DNA from: Symsagittifera roscoffensis
Taxonomy: Eukaryota > Xenacoelomorpha > Acoela > Convolutidae
Reading direction: 5' to 3'
Assembly: GCF_963678635.1 (NCBI RefSeq)
Contig: NC_087069.1
Span: 12,218,530 to 12,282,529, forward strand
Length of the DNA stretch: 64,000 bases
In this document: in pieces, positions 17,501 to 28,162 of the stretch
Layout: the number at the start of each line of letters is the position of its first letter
Numbering within the stretch: position 1 is the first letter of the stretch
Made by a program: the position numbers and the translations under genes
Notes under the pieces: generated by a model
Database searches by the model: none
What the model was told of the DNA's origin: nothing
The model's input: the letters and a program-made list of their open reading frames with translations, nothing else

Positions 17501-19497
17501 TCTTCCATCTGGCTCATATCGTCCTCATCGGGTGCATATCCCAAACTCTTCATGCCCTGTTTGTATGTCGTGCAATCCGCCACATGATGATCAACTGACC
17601 CGCAGTTAGCACACGACCTGCGTTTGTCCATGTCATCTCTAGGCTTGTACCATGACGACCTTTGTGGCTGACTCCCCCCTTGGGTGTTCCTGTTGTCTGA
17701 GTACGAGTATTTCTTGGGTTTCATCAGCATGTATTCTCTTGACTTCTGCCTCATCTCTTCTGGAGTTGGCGCACTATCTTTCGACAATGTGTAATACGTT
17801 GCTAACATCGTTCTCAAGTCGTCACTCTTTACCCCATCAATGAACTTTGAGGCTATGCTGAAGTTTCTTCTATTGGTAGATTCCTCTGGGTCACTCCTTC
17901 TTCTCAAGCTCTCGAGATCATCTAGGAACCTGTCTATCGATTCGTCATCTCTCTGTCTCCTTTTTTCAAATCGCATCATCGCTTGATGACCCTTCATGCC
18001 TGAGCCGAATCTATTCAACAGTATTTCAAAGATTTTGTCCGCGGTATCGCGTTCTTCTTCTTTCTTCGCAACCACGCATTTTAATGCCGTGCCTTCTAAA
18101 TTGCTGAGTATGGCTGTGCATGCTTGTCTTTCATCGTTCAAGTTGTCCTGTTCTAGGTGTAGTCTCATCACTTCCACCCAAGTATCAATGCATCCATCAG
18201 AGTCATCTTTGAATTCTTTTGGCTTTTTGAATGTTTTTCTGGATTTTCCCTCTCTTCTCTCATTCGAGTCAGTGTTCCTCGTGGCGAAGGCCTCTAGAGT
18301 TCTATTCATCATCTCCCAAGTGCTTGCCCATGTCATAGCATCCGGACCTGCGTTGCTGTTAGCTGTTGAGTCCCCCGGACCAGTCGTTGTACTTGACGTT
18401 CCATTCTTCATGATCGTTTTAGTAGCTGTTGGTGCTATGCTCACCGTGTCCCGGGTTAAGGGCAACGGTGTCGATTGCCGTTTGTTCCTTTGTGGTTCCA
18501 CAAAGTCAACTCTGGTGCCTTGCGTGCGATCCGCCGCCGGTCTTTCTTGTGAGGTAGAATTTCTCAAGATTGCATCCAATTTCGCCTGTATTGCACACGA
18601 ACTTTCGGCCTGACTCTTACCCATTGTGTCCATTCTCTTTTCCAGGCTACCTAATTGGCTGTTGACATCATCATATCGGTTTTTCAACTGTTGCATATCT
18701 TTTTTGATGTTCTTATCTCGTTCTTCATTGGTGGCTTCTACCTTATCTGACATCTCCTTGAGTCTCTCATCTGTTGCCTTAGCCAGGTTAAAATAACTAT
18801 CCAGATACTCGTATTTGTTGTATCTTAATTCTTTTCTTATCACCTCTCTGTCCTCTTCGCTGTGCTTCAGTTTTTTGTCGATCTGATTCAGTTTCGCCAT
18901 CAAGTCACCTAGCTCAATAGTAGCCTCTTCATGGTCAGCCGTCGGTCTGTCTTTGGCCGTAGCTTCTGCTTTAGTTTGTTCCTCTCTTGGATTAGCTTCT
19001 GTCGTCTTCGTGCTCACTGTCCCAAATGTTCGTGCTCTTTCAGCTTTTGGTTTTTCAGTCATGTTTTCTTTCGTTTTTATTCCGACCATCATCGCCAACC
19101 TTTCTGTAAAAGATGTCTTTTTTACTTGAGAGTCTTCTTTCACCGTTTCTTCGGTGTTGCCTATTGCATCTTCCACATTGTCTATTGGTGAGAACTCTAT
19201 GGGTTTCGGGTTTGGTTCTTCTGCATTGGGCATTGGAGTTGACTCCGTCGCAATTTTCCCTGTTTCATCTACACTTTGATCGGGTGTCTCTAGATCAATC
19301 TCGATGGTGGGTTCTACTCGTTCCCCTTCTGTGCCCTCTTTTGCTCTGTTCTCCGTTGTGCTCCTTGTGCTGACCATGTTAACTGAAAAGCTCTTCTTTG
19401 TTATCTTCGGACCCATTGATGTTGCTTTGCGTAGCGACGAATTATATTTTGCTTCGGTAGATCTTTTCTCAGCTACCGGTACCCTGCTCCGCCTCAT
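14551..19497 (-). CDS. gag-pol: GIANT Gag-Pol part 1: Gag, protease, reverse transcriptase, start of RNase H
   Basis: The ATG is at 19497 and the frame runs 1648 codons without a gag/pol frameshift. The N-terminal 180 residues are charged and low complexity; 180-300 is a coiled coil. A Gypsy-type capsid region spans ~400-600 (for example TWVEVMRLHLEQ). Two CCHC zinc knuckles follow: C629-C632-H637-C642 and C681-C684-H689-C694. Protease has LLDTGA at 986-991 and ILGRDF at 1061-1066. Reverse transcriptase spans ~1330-1520 with CCDFRYLN, LDLGSAFWQ, MPFGLCN and the catalytic YVDD at 1474-1477. The Gypsy-type connection and the first RNase H Asp (LDTDAS, 1624) come next, then the frame is lost. 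All active-site residues checked are present. The length is greater than usual because Gag has a long N-terminal extension. Confidence 0.92.
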   Translation of the reverse strand: MRRSRVPVAEKRSTEAKYNSSLRKATSMGPKITKKSFSVNMVSTRSTTENRAKEGTEGERVEPTIEIDLETPDQSVDETGKIATESTPMPNAEEPNPKPIEFSPIDNVEDAIGNTEETVKEDSQVKKTSFTERLAMMVGIKTKENMTEKPKAERARTFGTVSTKTTEANPREEQTKAEATAKDRPTADHEEATIELGDLMAKLNQIDKKLKHSEEDREVIRKELRYNKYEYLDSYFNLAKATDERLKEMSDKVEATNEERDKNIKKDMQQLKNRYDDVNSQLGSLEKRMDTMGKSQAESSCAIQAKLDAILRNSTSQERPAADRTQGTRVDFVEPQRNKRQSTPLPLTRDTVSIAPTATKTIMKNGTSSTTTGPGDSTANSNAGPDAMTWASTWEMMNRTLEAFATRNTDSNERREGKSRKTFKKPKEFKDDSDGCIDTWVEVMRLHLEQDNLNDERQACTAILSNLEGTALKCVVAKKEEERDTADKIFEILLNRFGSGMKGHQAMMRFEKRRQRDDESIDRFLDDLESLRRRSDPEESTNRRNFSIASKFIDGVKSDDLRTMLATYYTLSKDSAPTPEEMRQKSREYMLMKPKKYSYSDNRNTQGGSQPQRSSWYKPRDDMDKRRSCANCGSVDHHVADCTTYKQGMKSLGYAPDEDDMSQMEEHQFYSGLIIKIGARCFFCNQEGHFRMDCPLFWEAVKNQSHPKHKLALAAVQNQRNRQGEFETKKLEGPNVELPTKTVKAVTQCGSAAEATAKKAPEIDYEKAAAEAINKVKQDLAAKEIEQRLKLEIERKNFNEALTGSNPTPEAVSGSTKTGNCNTVKMVTGKPFGISKIGARIMSIITVGGHEVTRNLSEPSDQTIMHIDVYADYLSCISPQTTSRTLRALLTRGGSKSVRVDNRYTEAYGPHEVMLNIDGINIYTRTMITCDEDLIGQIYVGKEELKVRSIGHCAMLEEDAMHIGTEADVTGHVLDISGKKTQLRGLLDTGAVLSVIPIETWERMGFNKDDLIDSRIRLSAANKGALRVLGRTPIIALNLGERNLWMSFLVVENLDESDQFILGRDFIRNFDVTIDLNNAMFRIRNPDRRYAIKPVNLIMANENKAPVFLSRRVRLKANEAAIVSLRMKNYNELSDNKQVCIVPNPNSQSAAVLGRSFSITKSGLCVSVLLNTLDIPITIQRGRKLGYALPVKTRYETIENSKQNEVVDCPNHRDKICILRRLQKIKDSSGLIKSLKSETDDGLSSCSNFPERPTLDEMQTDKPVLPEIEHLRGKLKDEQLEAIKDVLERNEEVFSRHKADIGCCNFVEHEIELEENAVPHREGARRMTPHKSDACRKKIETLLEYDMIEPSKSPWACGVVMAKNKGDQLRFCCDFRYLNSVTVKDAYPIPRIDESLSKLGDAKFFTTLDLGSAFWQVPLRKQDRDKTGFACELGLFQWKRMPFGLCNVTATFQRLMAHALIGVTKKYGNLVMCYVDDVVIATPTLEDHIERLDEVFACMKRSGLKCKPSKCEILKDSIKYLSRMVDKHGIRRDPDAVEAVLTWNSPKTEHQLMSFLGFANYYREFIKGYADKVYPMQQLMRHKGKKFTWNNAAEESFQRIKKELCEAPVLGMPTEKGIYVLDTDASVVAISGVLHQEQEWNGLTGAKS

Positions 19498-19729
19498 TAT
19501 TTACAATTGTTATTATTTACAGTATTATTATCTACAAAATTTCTACTCTAAGGTTAAAACTCTAAGTAAAAAGAAATTGACAATTCGCTAAAAACAATTT
19601 TTCTTAAACTCTTGAAAACTTTTATGTGTAAGGTTAGGATAGGGAATGTGTTGTTATAATTGGTTACTTCAACCTAACTTAGTACTCTTGTAGTACCCCC
19701 TTCCTAATACTGTTCCAAGACTTTCTATC

Positions 19730-20440
19730 TACCGTCCCAAGACTATTCAGTGTTGTCCCAGTACTTCTTATTGGTATCCTCAGACCAATGTCCCAAGACA
19801 AACGTCCCTAGACCAACGTCCCAAGACCAACGTCCCAAGACTAACGTCCCGAGACCAATGTCCCAAGACTAGCGTCCCAAGACTAATGTCCCAAGACCAA
19901 TGGCCCAAGACCAACGTCCCAAGACCAATGGCCCAAGACTAATGACTAATGTCCCAAGACTAACGTCCCAAGACCAATGGCCCAAGACCAACGTCCCAAG
20001 ACTAATGTCCCAAGACCAATGGCCCAAGACTAATGTCCCAAGACCAATGGCCCAAGACCAATGTCCCAAGACTAACGTCCCAAGACCAATGGCCCAAGAC
20101 CAACGTCCTAAGACTAATGTCCCAAGACCAATGGCCCAAGACTAATGTCCCAAGACCAATGGCCCAAGACCAACGTCCCAAGACTAACGTCCCAAGACCA
20201 ATGGCCCAAGACCAACGTCCCAAGACCAATGGCCCAAGACCAACGTCCCAAGACTAATGTCCCAAGACCAACGTCCCAAGACTAACCTCCCAAGACCAAT
20301 GGCCCAAGACTGTTTTGTACCAAGACTGCTCTGGTCCAAGACTGCCCCAAGGCTGCACTGTCCCAAGACTGTGTTGCCCCAAGACTGTCCCCAGACTGCA
20401 ATGTCCCAAGACTTCTTCGGTACTGTCCCAAGACTCGTCA
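19730..20440. repeat. 14-bp minisatellite in the GIANT leader
   Basis: Units of the form cccaagaccaatgg and cccaagaccaacgt are tandemly repeated. The core (about 19790-20310) holds roughly 35-40 copies, with degenerate copies (tcccaagactgt) on both sides. Because 14 is not a multiple of 3, three units cycle through all phases and both strands stay open as LGHWSWD-like or PKTNVPR-like nonsense. It lies between the 5' LTR leader and the Gag start, so it would be transcribed as a repetitive 5' untranslated region. Confidence 0.93.
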
Positions 20441-21900
20441 CTGAGTGTCTGGATATCGGATCTTTTTCTTCTTCGTTGTAGGGACTTCTTGATTCACTGT
20501 ACCTTGTACCACCACTCAAGCTCTAGTGAAAATCCCAAAAACCCTCTCTTAATGGCCAAATGCTAACCCCCCTTTTTGAATTACCTCTTTTTCTATGTTC
20601 CAAGCAACTTGAAACCAAAACCTGTGCGCAGGTATCTTGTGATCACCTGTTCGTATAAAAACCAATCGCAAATCCTCACCAAAATGCAACAATAAATAAA
20701 AAAAAATTTTAAACAAGAAAAAATAATAAAACAGAGAAATCAACCAACCTAAAATTCAAAGGAGACAAATGTCGACCTTCTGTCGAAAAAAAATGTCTGG
20801 TACCTAACTGCCACGCGTTTTCCTCCCCCCACTAGCGATCTTATGGGGTATCACAAAAACTGTCTATATCCGTTCCCCCCTACCAATCCAACCAGCGTAC
20901 CAATCTTAACTCGAGTTAAATTTTGGATATCCACCTATTATTACCAACGCGTGTTGATGGCTAATGTAACTAAATCAACGATGTCCATTAATTAGTTACT
21001 CTGATTTCCCCCCTTTTTACAATTTACAACCGCCAACCTCTAACCTAACCAGCCCCCCTACTAACCTCCCCCCTCTTTAGCCCCCCTCTTAAGCCAAAAA
21101 ATCCCTTAAGCGCCGGGTGCTAAACCTCTCGAGAGAAAACCGTAGACCTGTTTCCAGGCCTGCTTGAGTAAAAACTGCCTCAAAACAATGGGACTCCGCT
21201 TATCCAATTTTACACTTATTTCCTATAATGTAATGTGGATTCTAACGATACCCGTTGTTCGACCTGAGAACACCCCTGTGCGTCCTCTTGTAGTGGTCCT
21301 GTGCTGGTTGTCTCTGTTCTGCACTTGACAGCAGAACCACTTTCCCACTCGACTGGTCACCTCTTCCAATCAAGTCTCCTAGTGGTCCGTTTCGATCCTT
21401 GTGAACCACTTTCCCACTCGACTGGTCACCCTTTCCAGTCAAGTCTCCTAGTGGTCCGGTTGGGTCGCAATCTATCTGAAAACCCTTAACAACGCCCCCC
21501 ACTCGGGCACCTTACTGAAGTCACTGGTTTAAATTGCTAGATTGATCGAAACGATCTGTCTTATAAAACAGTATGTGTATACTATTTAATTAATACAAAG
21601 GTTTGATCCAACTAATTTGGTATCAAAGTCACTGTCTTTTTTCGTTTTATGGTTTTTGTTCCTTTTTGTATCCTTTTGTTGCTCGTGTTTTTGTCCCCCT
21701 AGTTGCCCCCCTTCACTCGGTTAGCTAAGCCTCGTTCGGAGAGCGTACCAGGAAGTTTTCTTGAGTTTTCTTAAAAAACTATCACGGTACAACCGGAAGG
21801 TTTACACGTTCCCGCTGAACCGTACCACCGGTACTCTAGAATGGGCATGTAGCCCGGAGCTGTGTCAAGTGGGTTCGACTCCGTAGTCATGATGTCGTAA
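20441..21900 (-). other. GIANT 5' leader
   Basis: This stretch of about 1.5 kb between the minisatellite and the primer-binding region has no long open frame on the element strand. It contains a partial direct duplication of about 65 bp (21336-21397 and 21405-21466, sharing accactttcccactcgact and tctcctagtggtccg). Several C-runs occur. Packaging or translation-control signals would be expected here, but none is recognisable. Confidence 0.55.
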
Positions 21901-21918
21901 AAACACCCAGGAGCGCCA
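21901..21918 (-). promoter_or_regulatory. candidate primer-binding site of GIANT
   Basis: In element direction the sequence after the 5' LTR is an 11-base spacer followed by tggcgctcctgggtgttt. The TGG start fits pairing with a tRNA 3' CCA end, and TGGCGC is common among Gypsy primer sites. The spacer is longer than the usual 0-8 bases and I could not match it to a particular tRNA. Confidence 0.4.
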
Positions 21919-21929
21919 TAAAAACACTA

Positions 21930-22813
21930 TGTAACAGTCGCCTACTTTAGTCACATATGAGGCTTAAGAAAAATAGGCCCTATAACCATTGGCTCAAGAG
22001 TCAGGGACACTATCTCTTGTGTTTTTCTACCTCATGAACGGTCGGAGCCAATTCGGTTCGCTTGCGACATGAGACTGGAACCCGTTACAGCTTAAAGGCC
22101 ACTACCAAAACACCCCCCACTCTAGAAATAAAAACGTCCCCCTACTTAGGTCTCGAAATACCCAAAATACATGAACGCCGTTAAAAACCGGGTCGGAACA
22201 ATCCGCTTAGTTACTTTTTATTGGACAGTGGAACTTTGATCCATTTCAGATGGATCAACCTAAAACTCGCCTTATCTCAACATAACTATCATAAAATACA
22301 CTCGAGAAATTTAAATTGAGAACTCACATGTCGATGCACTTGAGTATGAGGAGTAACTAAAAGATAAGCAGCTTGAGAATCAAATAATATAACTAAATAA
22401 GTTTGATGCTAATTAGTTTTAACAACAGAAGTAAGTTCTGTCTCAAGAATCAAAGTTTCTGAATGAACCATTGGGACACTCGAGTTGCCCACTCTTCCAT
22501 TGAATGTTCACTCCTTTCCGTTCGAATAGTCGTCCTTTCTCAAGTCTGTGTTCTATTCTCCTGTTTTCAGGATAAGACAGCTCTACTCTCTTATTATTTC
22601 GTATCGAGAAATTGCGAATAGCAATTTCCTGCCTTTTTCTTGAGTAGTTTCCCGCAATTGTTAATTCGGACGTTCTGATTTTGATTTTGCGTTTTCAGTT
22701 GGTTCGAGAAAACTGAGCATGACAGGCTCCATTCGAAATTTTTAAAATTAAAACTTCACTCCAAATTTACGTGTTTCTCAAGGTCAAACCTCCAGACATG
22801 ACCGACTGGCACA
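21930..22813 (-). repeat. GIANT 5' LTR
   Basis: This 884-bp sequence is the partner of 247-1135. It begins tgtaac and ends ggcaca on the plus strand. The sequence after its end (atttctacat) continues the interrupted integrase remnant, as shown by the uninterrupted copy around 26727. Confidence 0.93.
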
Positions 22814-24246
22814 ATTTCTACATAATCTGAATGTTAAAATTTCAGCCATGTTGTAAGAACATCAAAAACACATACAATATGACACTATTTCAATATTTAT
22901 TTGGAAACTTCTCTCAAAATTAAAGGTTCTCCTTTCGCATTTCCTTACAACAAAAAGCCCAGTAACATTTGAAAACCACTCAAACCTAGAAAACTTTCTA
23001 ATGAAAATTTAGACCAAGATGAAAAATTCAAAGCAAGAGCAAGCACTTAACTGGGATGCCGACCACTGGATAAGAATCAGGTTACCCCTTTTTTCGAAAC
23101 CATTTTTATAGAGGATCCCATACAAAGTCCATTTAAAAGTAACATTCTCCGAAAACCAACAAGAGCACTCATGAAAACCCCTTATACAAGAAATTGAACC
23201 ATAAAATTGTTAACGCCTCTGAAACCACAGATGAAATATCTGACAGAAAAGTCTCCAGAGAGTCGGACATCGCTTCACCAATTCCAACTCAGCTCATATT
23301 AGGTCTTCAAAAGGAAATATTCAGTTTCCATTTTTTTTCTAACAATAAAATTAAAGTACGTACGGGGCGGACTAACCGGAAAACACACATCGACAGACAG
23401 AAGACAAAGCCTCCGGAACTCAGCAGACCTGGCCCCAAAACAAAAACAGAAATCGAGTTTGCAACATTGGATAAAAACACCAGGAATATGGCCTCAAACT
23501 TTTCACGTAACCCCAAAAAATACAACTTCCTGGAGCGAAGAAGACAACTCGCATTACAGGTTAATTAGCTTGCGATGAATCTATGTTCATTTCTTTAGAT
23601 TCATCGGATTTTAGCGATTGAGAATGAACAGACGGTTAGAGATTGCCTATAACGGAACACACTTATGTGTCAGCGCCTGTCAAAACCCTTTATTTTTTGC
23701 CTTCGAAACGAAATAGGGCAAAATCTGAGATTTGAGATAAACAGTTTATGGAAACTCATACTTCGGAATGCTCTATCAGCATCATTCGCAGAGACGAGAC
23801 TCAAGGTAGCACATAGTACAAACCTGCTCTAAAACCACCGGATTAGATTACACCCAAAACAATCCGAGGAACCCACAGTGAAATCTTCAAAGTATGAGAA
23901 TGTCGACTCAATTTATAGGGTCACTACAGACCAAAAAAAGACTACCCATACTGGTAATGCAACTCTAATGGTAATGCTAATATTACCTAGGTGTAGTCAA
24001 AACTTGGGACCTCCAAAACTTTATGGTAACAAGCTCTTTATAGTCATTTTAGATCAGAAAACAGATTTTTCCGGGTCCGCAAAAAACCCCATTTTACCGG
24101 AACACAATCTCGGATTTGTAACAGAAACTGTCGCAGAACATTCAAGGAGCCATTGATGAGTTTGACAACAGTGCTGACTTGGACAGCGAACTAATTAACA
24201 CGGAGCTAGAAAAGTTCTTAGAAGAAAAACAAACTGAAAAAGCTTA
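22814..24246 (+). pseudogene. decayed Gypsy-like pol, copy A, right piece
   Basis: This resumes the integrase remnant at FLH/NLNVKISAML and continues through a decayed pol C-terminus. It matches 26728-28160 closely throughout. The last 34 codons (24145-24246), with DEFDNSADLDSEL and ending EEKQTEKA then taa, look like an original C-terminus. Several stops and frameshifts lie between. An open stretch at 23194-23568 contains RTNRKTHIDRQKTKPPE but is not a stand-alone gene. Confidence 0.65.
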
Positions 24247-25030
24247 ACTTTTTCCTTCTAAATCTAATATGTACAATCTTCATAAAATCAAAATTTTAAT
24301 TCATCAGTGCCATCCCTTGGCGTTAGTTTTCATTCTTTGAATCCTAAACCTACATTTGAAACTATTTTCATTCAAGAATCAATTTGTAAATCCGTCGGAT
24401 TAAACCCAAACTTAAAGCTTTCGTTCATAATCTGTTTAACTGCTTTCTAATTTTAAATTATATTTTGTAAACCAATTATCATACTTTAGTGCAAAATTCT
24501 TTTTAGATTTTGTTTAGTTAGCTATCATAGTTTCAAATATTTTCCTCAAAAGGGAAGAAAAGAAGCAGTTATTGTTCAGGCAAATTACATTTTTTGCTGT
24601 TACGACGAATGTTGTGATTTAGTATTTACGTTTAATTAATCGTATCTAAATTACATAACAGGTCTTGATAGTGTTTACTTCGAAACGTTCATTCTCTCCG
24701 ACGGACATACCTCTTTCTCACTTTTTATGTATTAACTTTGAAGTTCTTTCATTAAGAAAAGACCTACCTATTCCAAAAAACATCTGGAAATTAAGTTAAA
24801 TTTTTAGGTAACCCAATCAATATATCAAATTCATCTCAACTTTGCAATTTTAGGAAGTCCATTATACTCCCCTGTTAAACAAAAAAATCAGTTTTCGAAT
24901 AGAGCAATAATCACACTAAAGCATTCAAGAAATTAAACAAAAAATTGACAACTTAACAGAAAAACCCATTTAATTGTTAAACGTAAAACCATAGAAAAAA
25001 CACTACGAGGCTAAACTGTGCACTTGAAAG
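24247..25030. other. AT-rich non-coding stretch between old element copies
   Basis: The first ~500 bp matches 28163-28665, so it is the shared 3' untranslated/LTR-like end of the old element. After about 24760 it differs. No gene or repeat of its own is seen. Confidence 0.5.
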
Positions 25031-28000
25031 GCGCACAATTTAGTTTTTTTATGTTTCTGGATTCTAGAGAAGTCATTAAACATGCTGAAACCTATTCGGA
25101 ACGATCAAAGAGAATGAAACATTGAAGGCAGGACAAAGGGAGCGTCCTTGTTAACGAAAGCGCTCACAAATCACAGAGTACCCAGTTTGGCCTCGTAAGG
25201 AACTGAAGCATCAAAAAATGGACTTGAATAACCATTGGAACACTTTCACGGGACTGCCCGAAAAGATGTTGCATTCTTTTCAAGAACTTTAACGCCCACG
25301 TTGCATAAAAATTCCAACAACGATTTAGAGCATTTAGGAGTTGTTTGAGAGGCAAAACACTACAAAACTACATTTACGGTTCAAAACTCGAAATTATTAC
25401 AGACCACGAAGCCCTTCTTGAAACCCTTTTGACACACCATGGGAACAAAACATATCACACTTGACAACAAGTTGTCTTGAACAACTTTTACTATTTAATT
25501 TCACACGGACACTTGGTTAGAAAAGATACGGGGTTCATCAAAAAATTTTCAAGGGTTACTTCCGGAAAACCATACCCTCAAATTAATAATACGGAGAATT
25601 CGTGTTAGCAACCGTCAGAAAAACTAATAAAGCTATGTATCCAAATGATAAGTAAACTGCAATGCTAATGGCTCAATTTTGCAGATATTTTAAGTAAATA
25701 CCTGTTAGCTTATTGTGTAAACTTTATCAGCTCGACTCTTCGAATTTGCAACTTAAAGCATAATTAAACTGACTTTTTGAGTTCAATTGTAATTCTTCGG
25801 ATTGTTGATTATTTGATTCTCCAAAAATTTTAATTTCAAATTCTGTATTTTCTGGTGTTCAAATTTTGGTGTTCATGTTTTCGTAGAAATCCTCTGTTAT
25901 CAGAATGTAAAAAGTTTGTAAAAAAAATACCGACAGAATTCAATTTTGCCCGAACGACCTTTGGATTTAAAGATCTTATTTAATGCCAAACTGGTGGCAC
26001 TCCTTAATGAAGAATACCCGATATTGAGCCAAATTCTTAAAGCGCTTTAAACTAAAAAAGAGACGATTAATTCAAAATTGCTATATTTCCACCAGTTTTT
26101 TCGCAGCTTCATCAATCCGACGGGTTACTTACTCTGAACCAAGTGTTACAGCTTACTACTTACAAGCTGCGGATTACTTACTACTTACAAACGTGTTGTG
26201 CCTTTCTCGCTTAGAAATTCGGTTTCAAAGACCCTTCATGAAGCACACTCCTACCATTACAGAAAGAATTATTTAGCACTGTACATGTTTCATACAAACA
26301 GACGTTTTAGTTTCCACGGTGGAAACTTTACAGAATGTACAAAAACGGGTGAGATTGTAAACAGTTTTTATCTCAAATTCCCATATCAGCGAACTGCCCC
26401 TATTACGGAACCAAACGAAGAACTCAGCCTAGGTTCAGCCGGTCCTTTATATCCAAAATGGGGAACAAAAAGTATAACTTAGCATGTATAGACAGATTTT
26501 CAAAGTTTCCTTTGGCGCAAATTAGTAAATTAATCTCGACAAACATAGTTACTGAATTTTTTCAAGATTGTTTTCATCTACAAATCAATCCTTTTTGTTC
26601 TCGCGTAGACCAAGTTTCTTGTTTTGCTAGCCATTTTTTTAAACTATTCTGCAATTCTAATCATATTAAAGTGAAATTCTGTACAGTGGGCGATCACTGC
26701 TACAACGAATTACTTGAAAAATTTCTACATAGTCTTAATGTTAAAATTTCAGCCATGTTGTAAGAACATCAAAAACACATACAATATGACGCTATTTCAA
26801 TATTTATTTGGAAACTTCTCTCAAAATTAAAGGTTCTCCTTTCGCATTTCCTTACAACAAAAAGCCCAGTAACATTTGAAAACAACTCAAACCTAGAAAA
26901 CTTTCTAATGAAAGTTTAGACCAAGGGGAAAAAATCAAAGCAAGAGCAAGCACTTAACTGGGATGCCGACCACTGGATATGAATCAGATTACCCCTTTTT
27001 TCGAAACCATCTTATAGAGGATCCCATTCAAAGTCCATTTAAAAGTAACATTCTCCGAAAACCAACAAGAGCACTCATGAAAACCCCTTATACAAGAAAT
27101 TGAACCATAAAATTGTTAACGCCTCTGAAACCACAGATGAAATATCTGACAGAAAAGTCTCCAGGGAGTCGGACATCGCTTCACCAATTCCAACTCAGCT
27201 CATATTCGGTCTTCAAAAGGAAATATTCAGTTTTCATTTTTTTCTAACAATAATATTAAAGTACGTTCGGGGCGGACTAACCGGAAAACACACATCGACA
27301 GACAGAAGACAAAGCCTCCGGAACTCAGCAGACCTGGCCCCAAAACAAAAACAGAAATCGAGTTTGCAACATTGGATAAAAACACCAGGAATAGGGCCTC
27401 AAACTTTTCACGTAACCCCAAAAAATACAACTTCCTGGAGCGAAGAAGACAACTCGCATTACAGGTTAATTAGCTTGCGATGAATATATGTTCATTTCTT
27501 TAGATTCATCGATTTTTAGCGATTGAGAATGAACAGACGGTTAGAGATTGCCTATTACGGAACACACTAATGTGTCAGTGCCTGTCAAAACCCTTTATTT
27601 TTTGCCTTCGAAACGAAATAGGGCAAAATCTGAGATTTGAGATAAACAGTTTATGGAAACTCATACTTCGGAATGCTCTATCAGCATCTTTCGCAGAGAC
27701 GAGACTCAAGGTAGCACAGAGTACAAACCTGCTATAAAACCACCGGATTAGATTACACCCAAAACAATCCGAGGAACCCACAGTGAAATCTCCAAAGTAT
27801 TAGATTGTCGACTCAATTTATAGGGTCACTACAGAACAAAAAAAGACTACCCATACTGGTAATGCAACTCTAATGGTAATGGTAATATTAACTAGGTGTA
27901 GTCAAAACTTGGGACCTCCAAAATTTTATGGTAAGAGGCTCTTTATAGACATTTTAGATCAGAAAAAAGAATCTTCCGGGTCCGCAAAAAAACCCATTTT

Positions 28001-28162
28001 ACTGGAACACAATCTCGGATTTGTAATAGAAACTGTCGCAGAACGTTCAAACAGCCATTGATGAGTTTGACAACAGTGCTGATTTGGACAGCGAACTATT
28101 TAACACGAAGCTAGAAAAGTTCTTAGAAGAAAAACAAACTGAAAAAGCTTAACTTTTTTCTT
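25031..28162 (+). pseudogene. decayed Gypsy-like pol, copy B (RNase H, integrase, C-terminus)
   Basis: Fragments in the correct order can be read across several frames: RNase H (SRTLTPTLHKN, NDLEHLGVV, LEIITDHEALLETL) at about 25260-25430; an integrase zinc-binding region (LHEAHSYHYRKNYLALYMF, with ECTK) at 26230-26350; the core start CIDRFSKFPLAQ at 26483; and the C-terminal helix DEFDNSADLDSEL near 28065. Every fragment carries stops or frameshifts. This copy lacks the GIANT insertion and so records the pre-insertion sequence at 26727/26728. Confidence 0.7.

Larger units (their letters stand above)
247..22813 (-). mobile_element. GIANT: 22.6-kb Ty3/Gypsy-type LTR retrotransposon with extra genes
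   Basis: Two direct repeats of 889 and 884 bp bound the element; both begin tgtaac and end ggcaca (TG..CA) on the plus strand. All long ORFs between them lie on the minus strand, so the 5' LTR is the right-hand one. Order in element direction: leader with minisatellite, Gag-PR-RT (19497-14551), RNase H-integrase-macro domain (14581-10718), SGNH hydrolase protein (10240-6761), unknown protein in two frames (6728-4783), unknown 942-residue protein (4768-1940) with a tail in another frame (1992-1567), 3' LTR. Ordinary Gypsy elements are about 5-8 kb, so this is very large. The LTRs differ by about nine substitutions and one C-run length, so the insertion is fairly young. The pol frame break and smaller breaks in the cargo suggest this copy is inactive. 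It sits in an older element whose intact counterpart is copy B. Confidence 0.93.

Noticed and set aside
19869-20519. Long open frames on both strands encoding Leu/Gly/His/Trp or Pro/Lys/Asp repeats
   Set aside because: They are by-products of the 14-bp minisatellite, which happens to lack stops in all phases; no coding signal beyond that.
247-22813. GIANT as a Polinton or DNA virus because of its size
   Set aside because: It has LTRs, Gag zinc knuckles, an RT with YVDD and RNase H; no DNA polymerase B or capsid genes of Polintons are seen.
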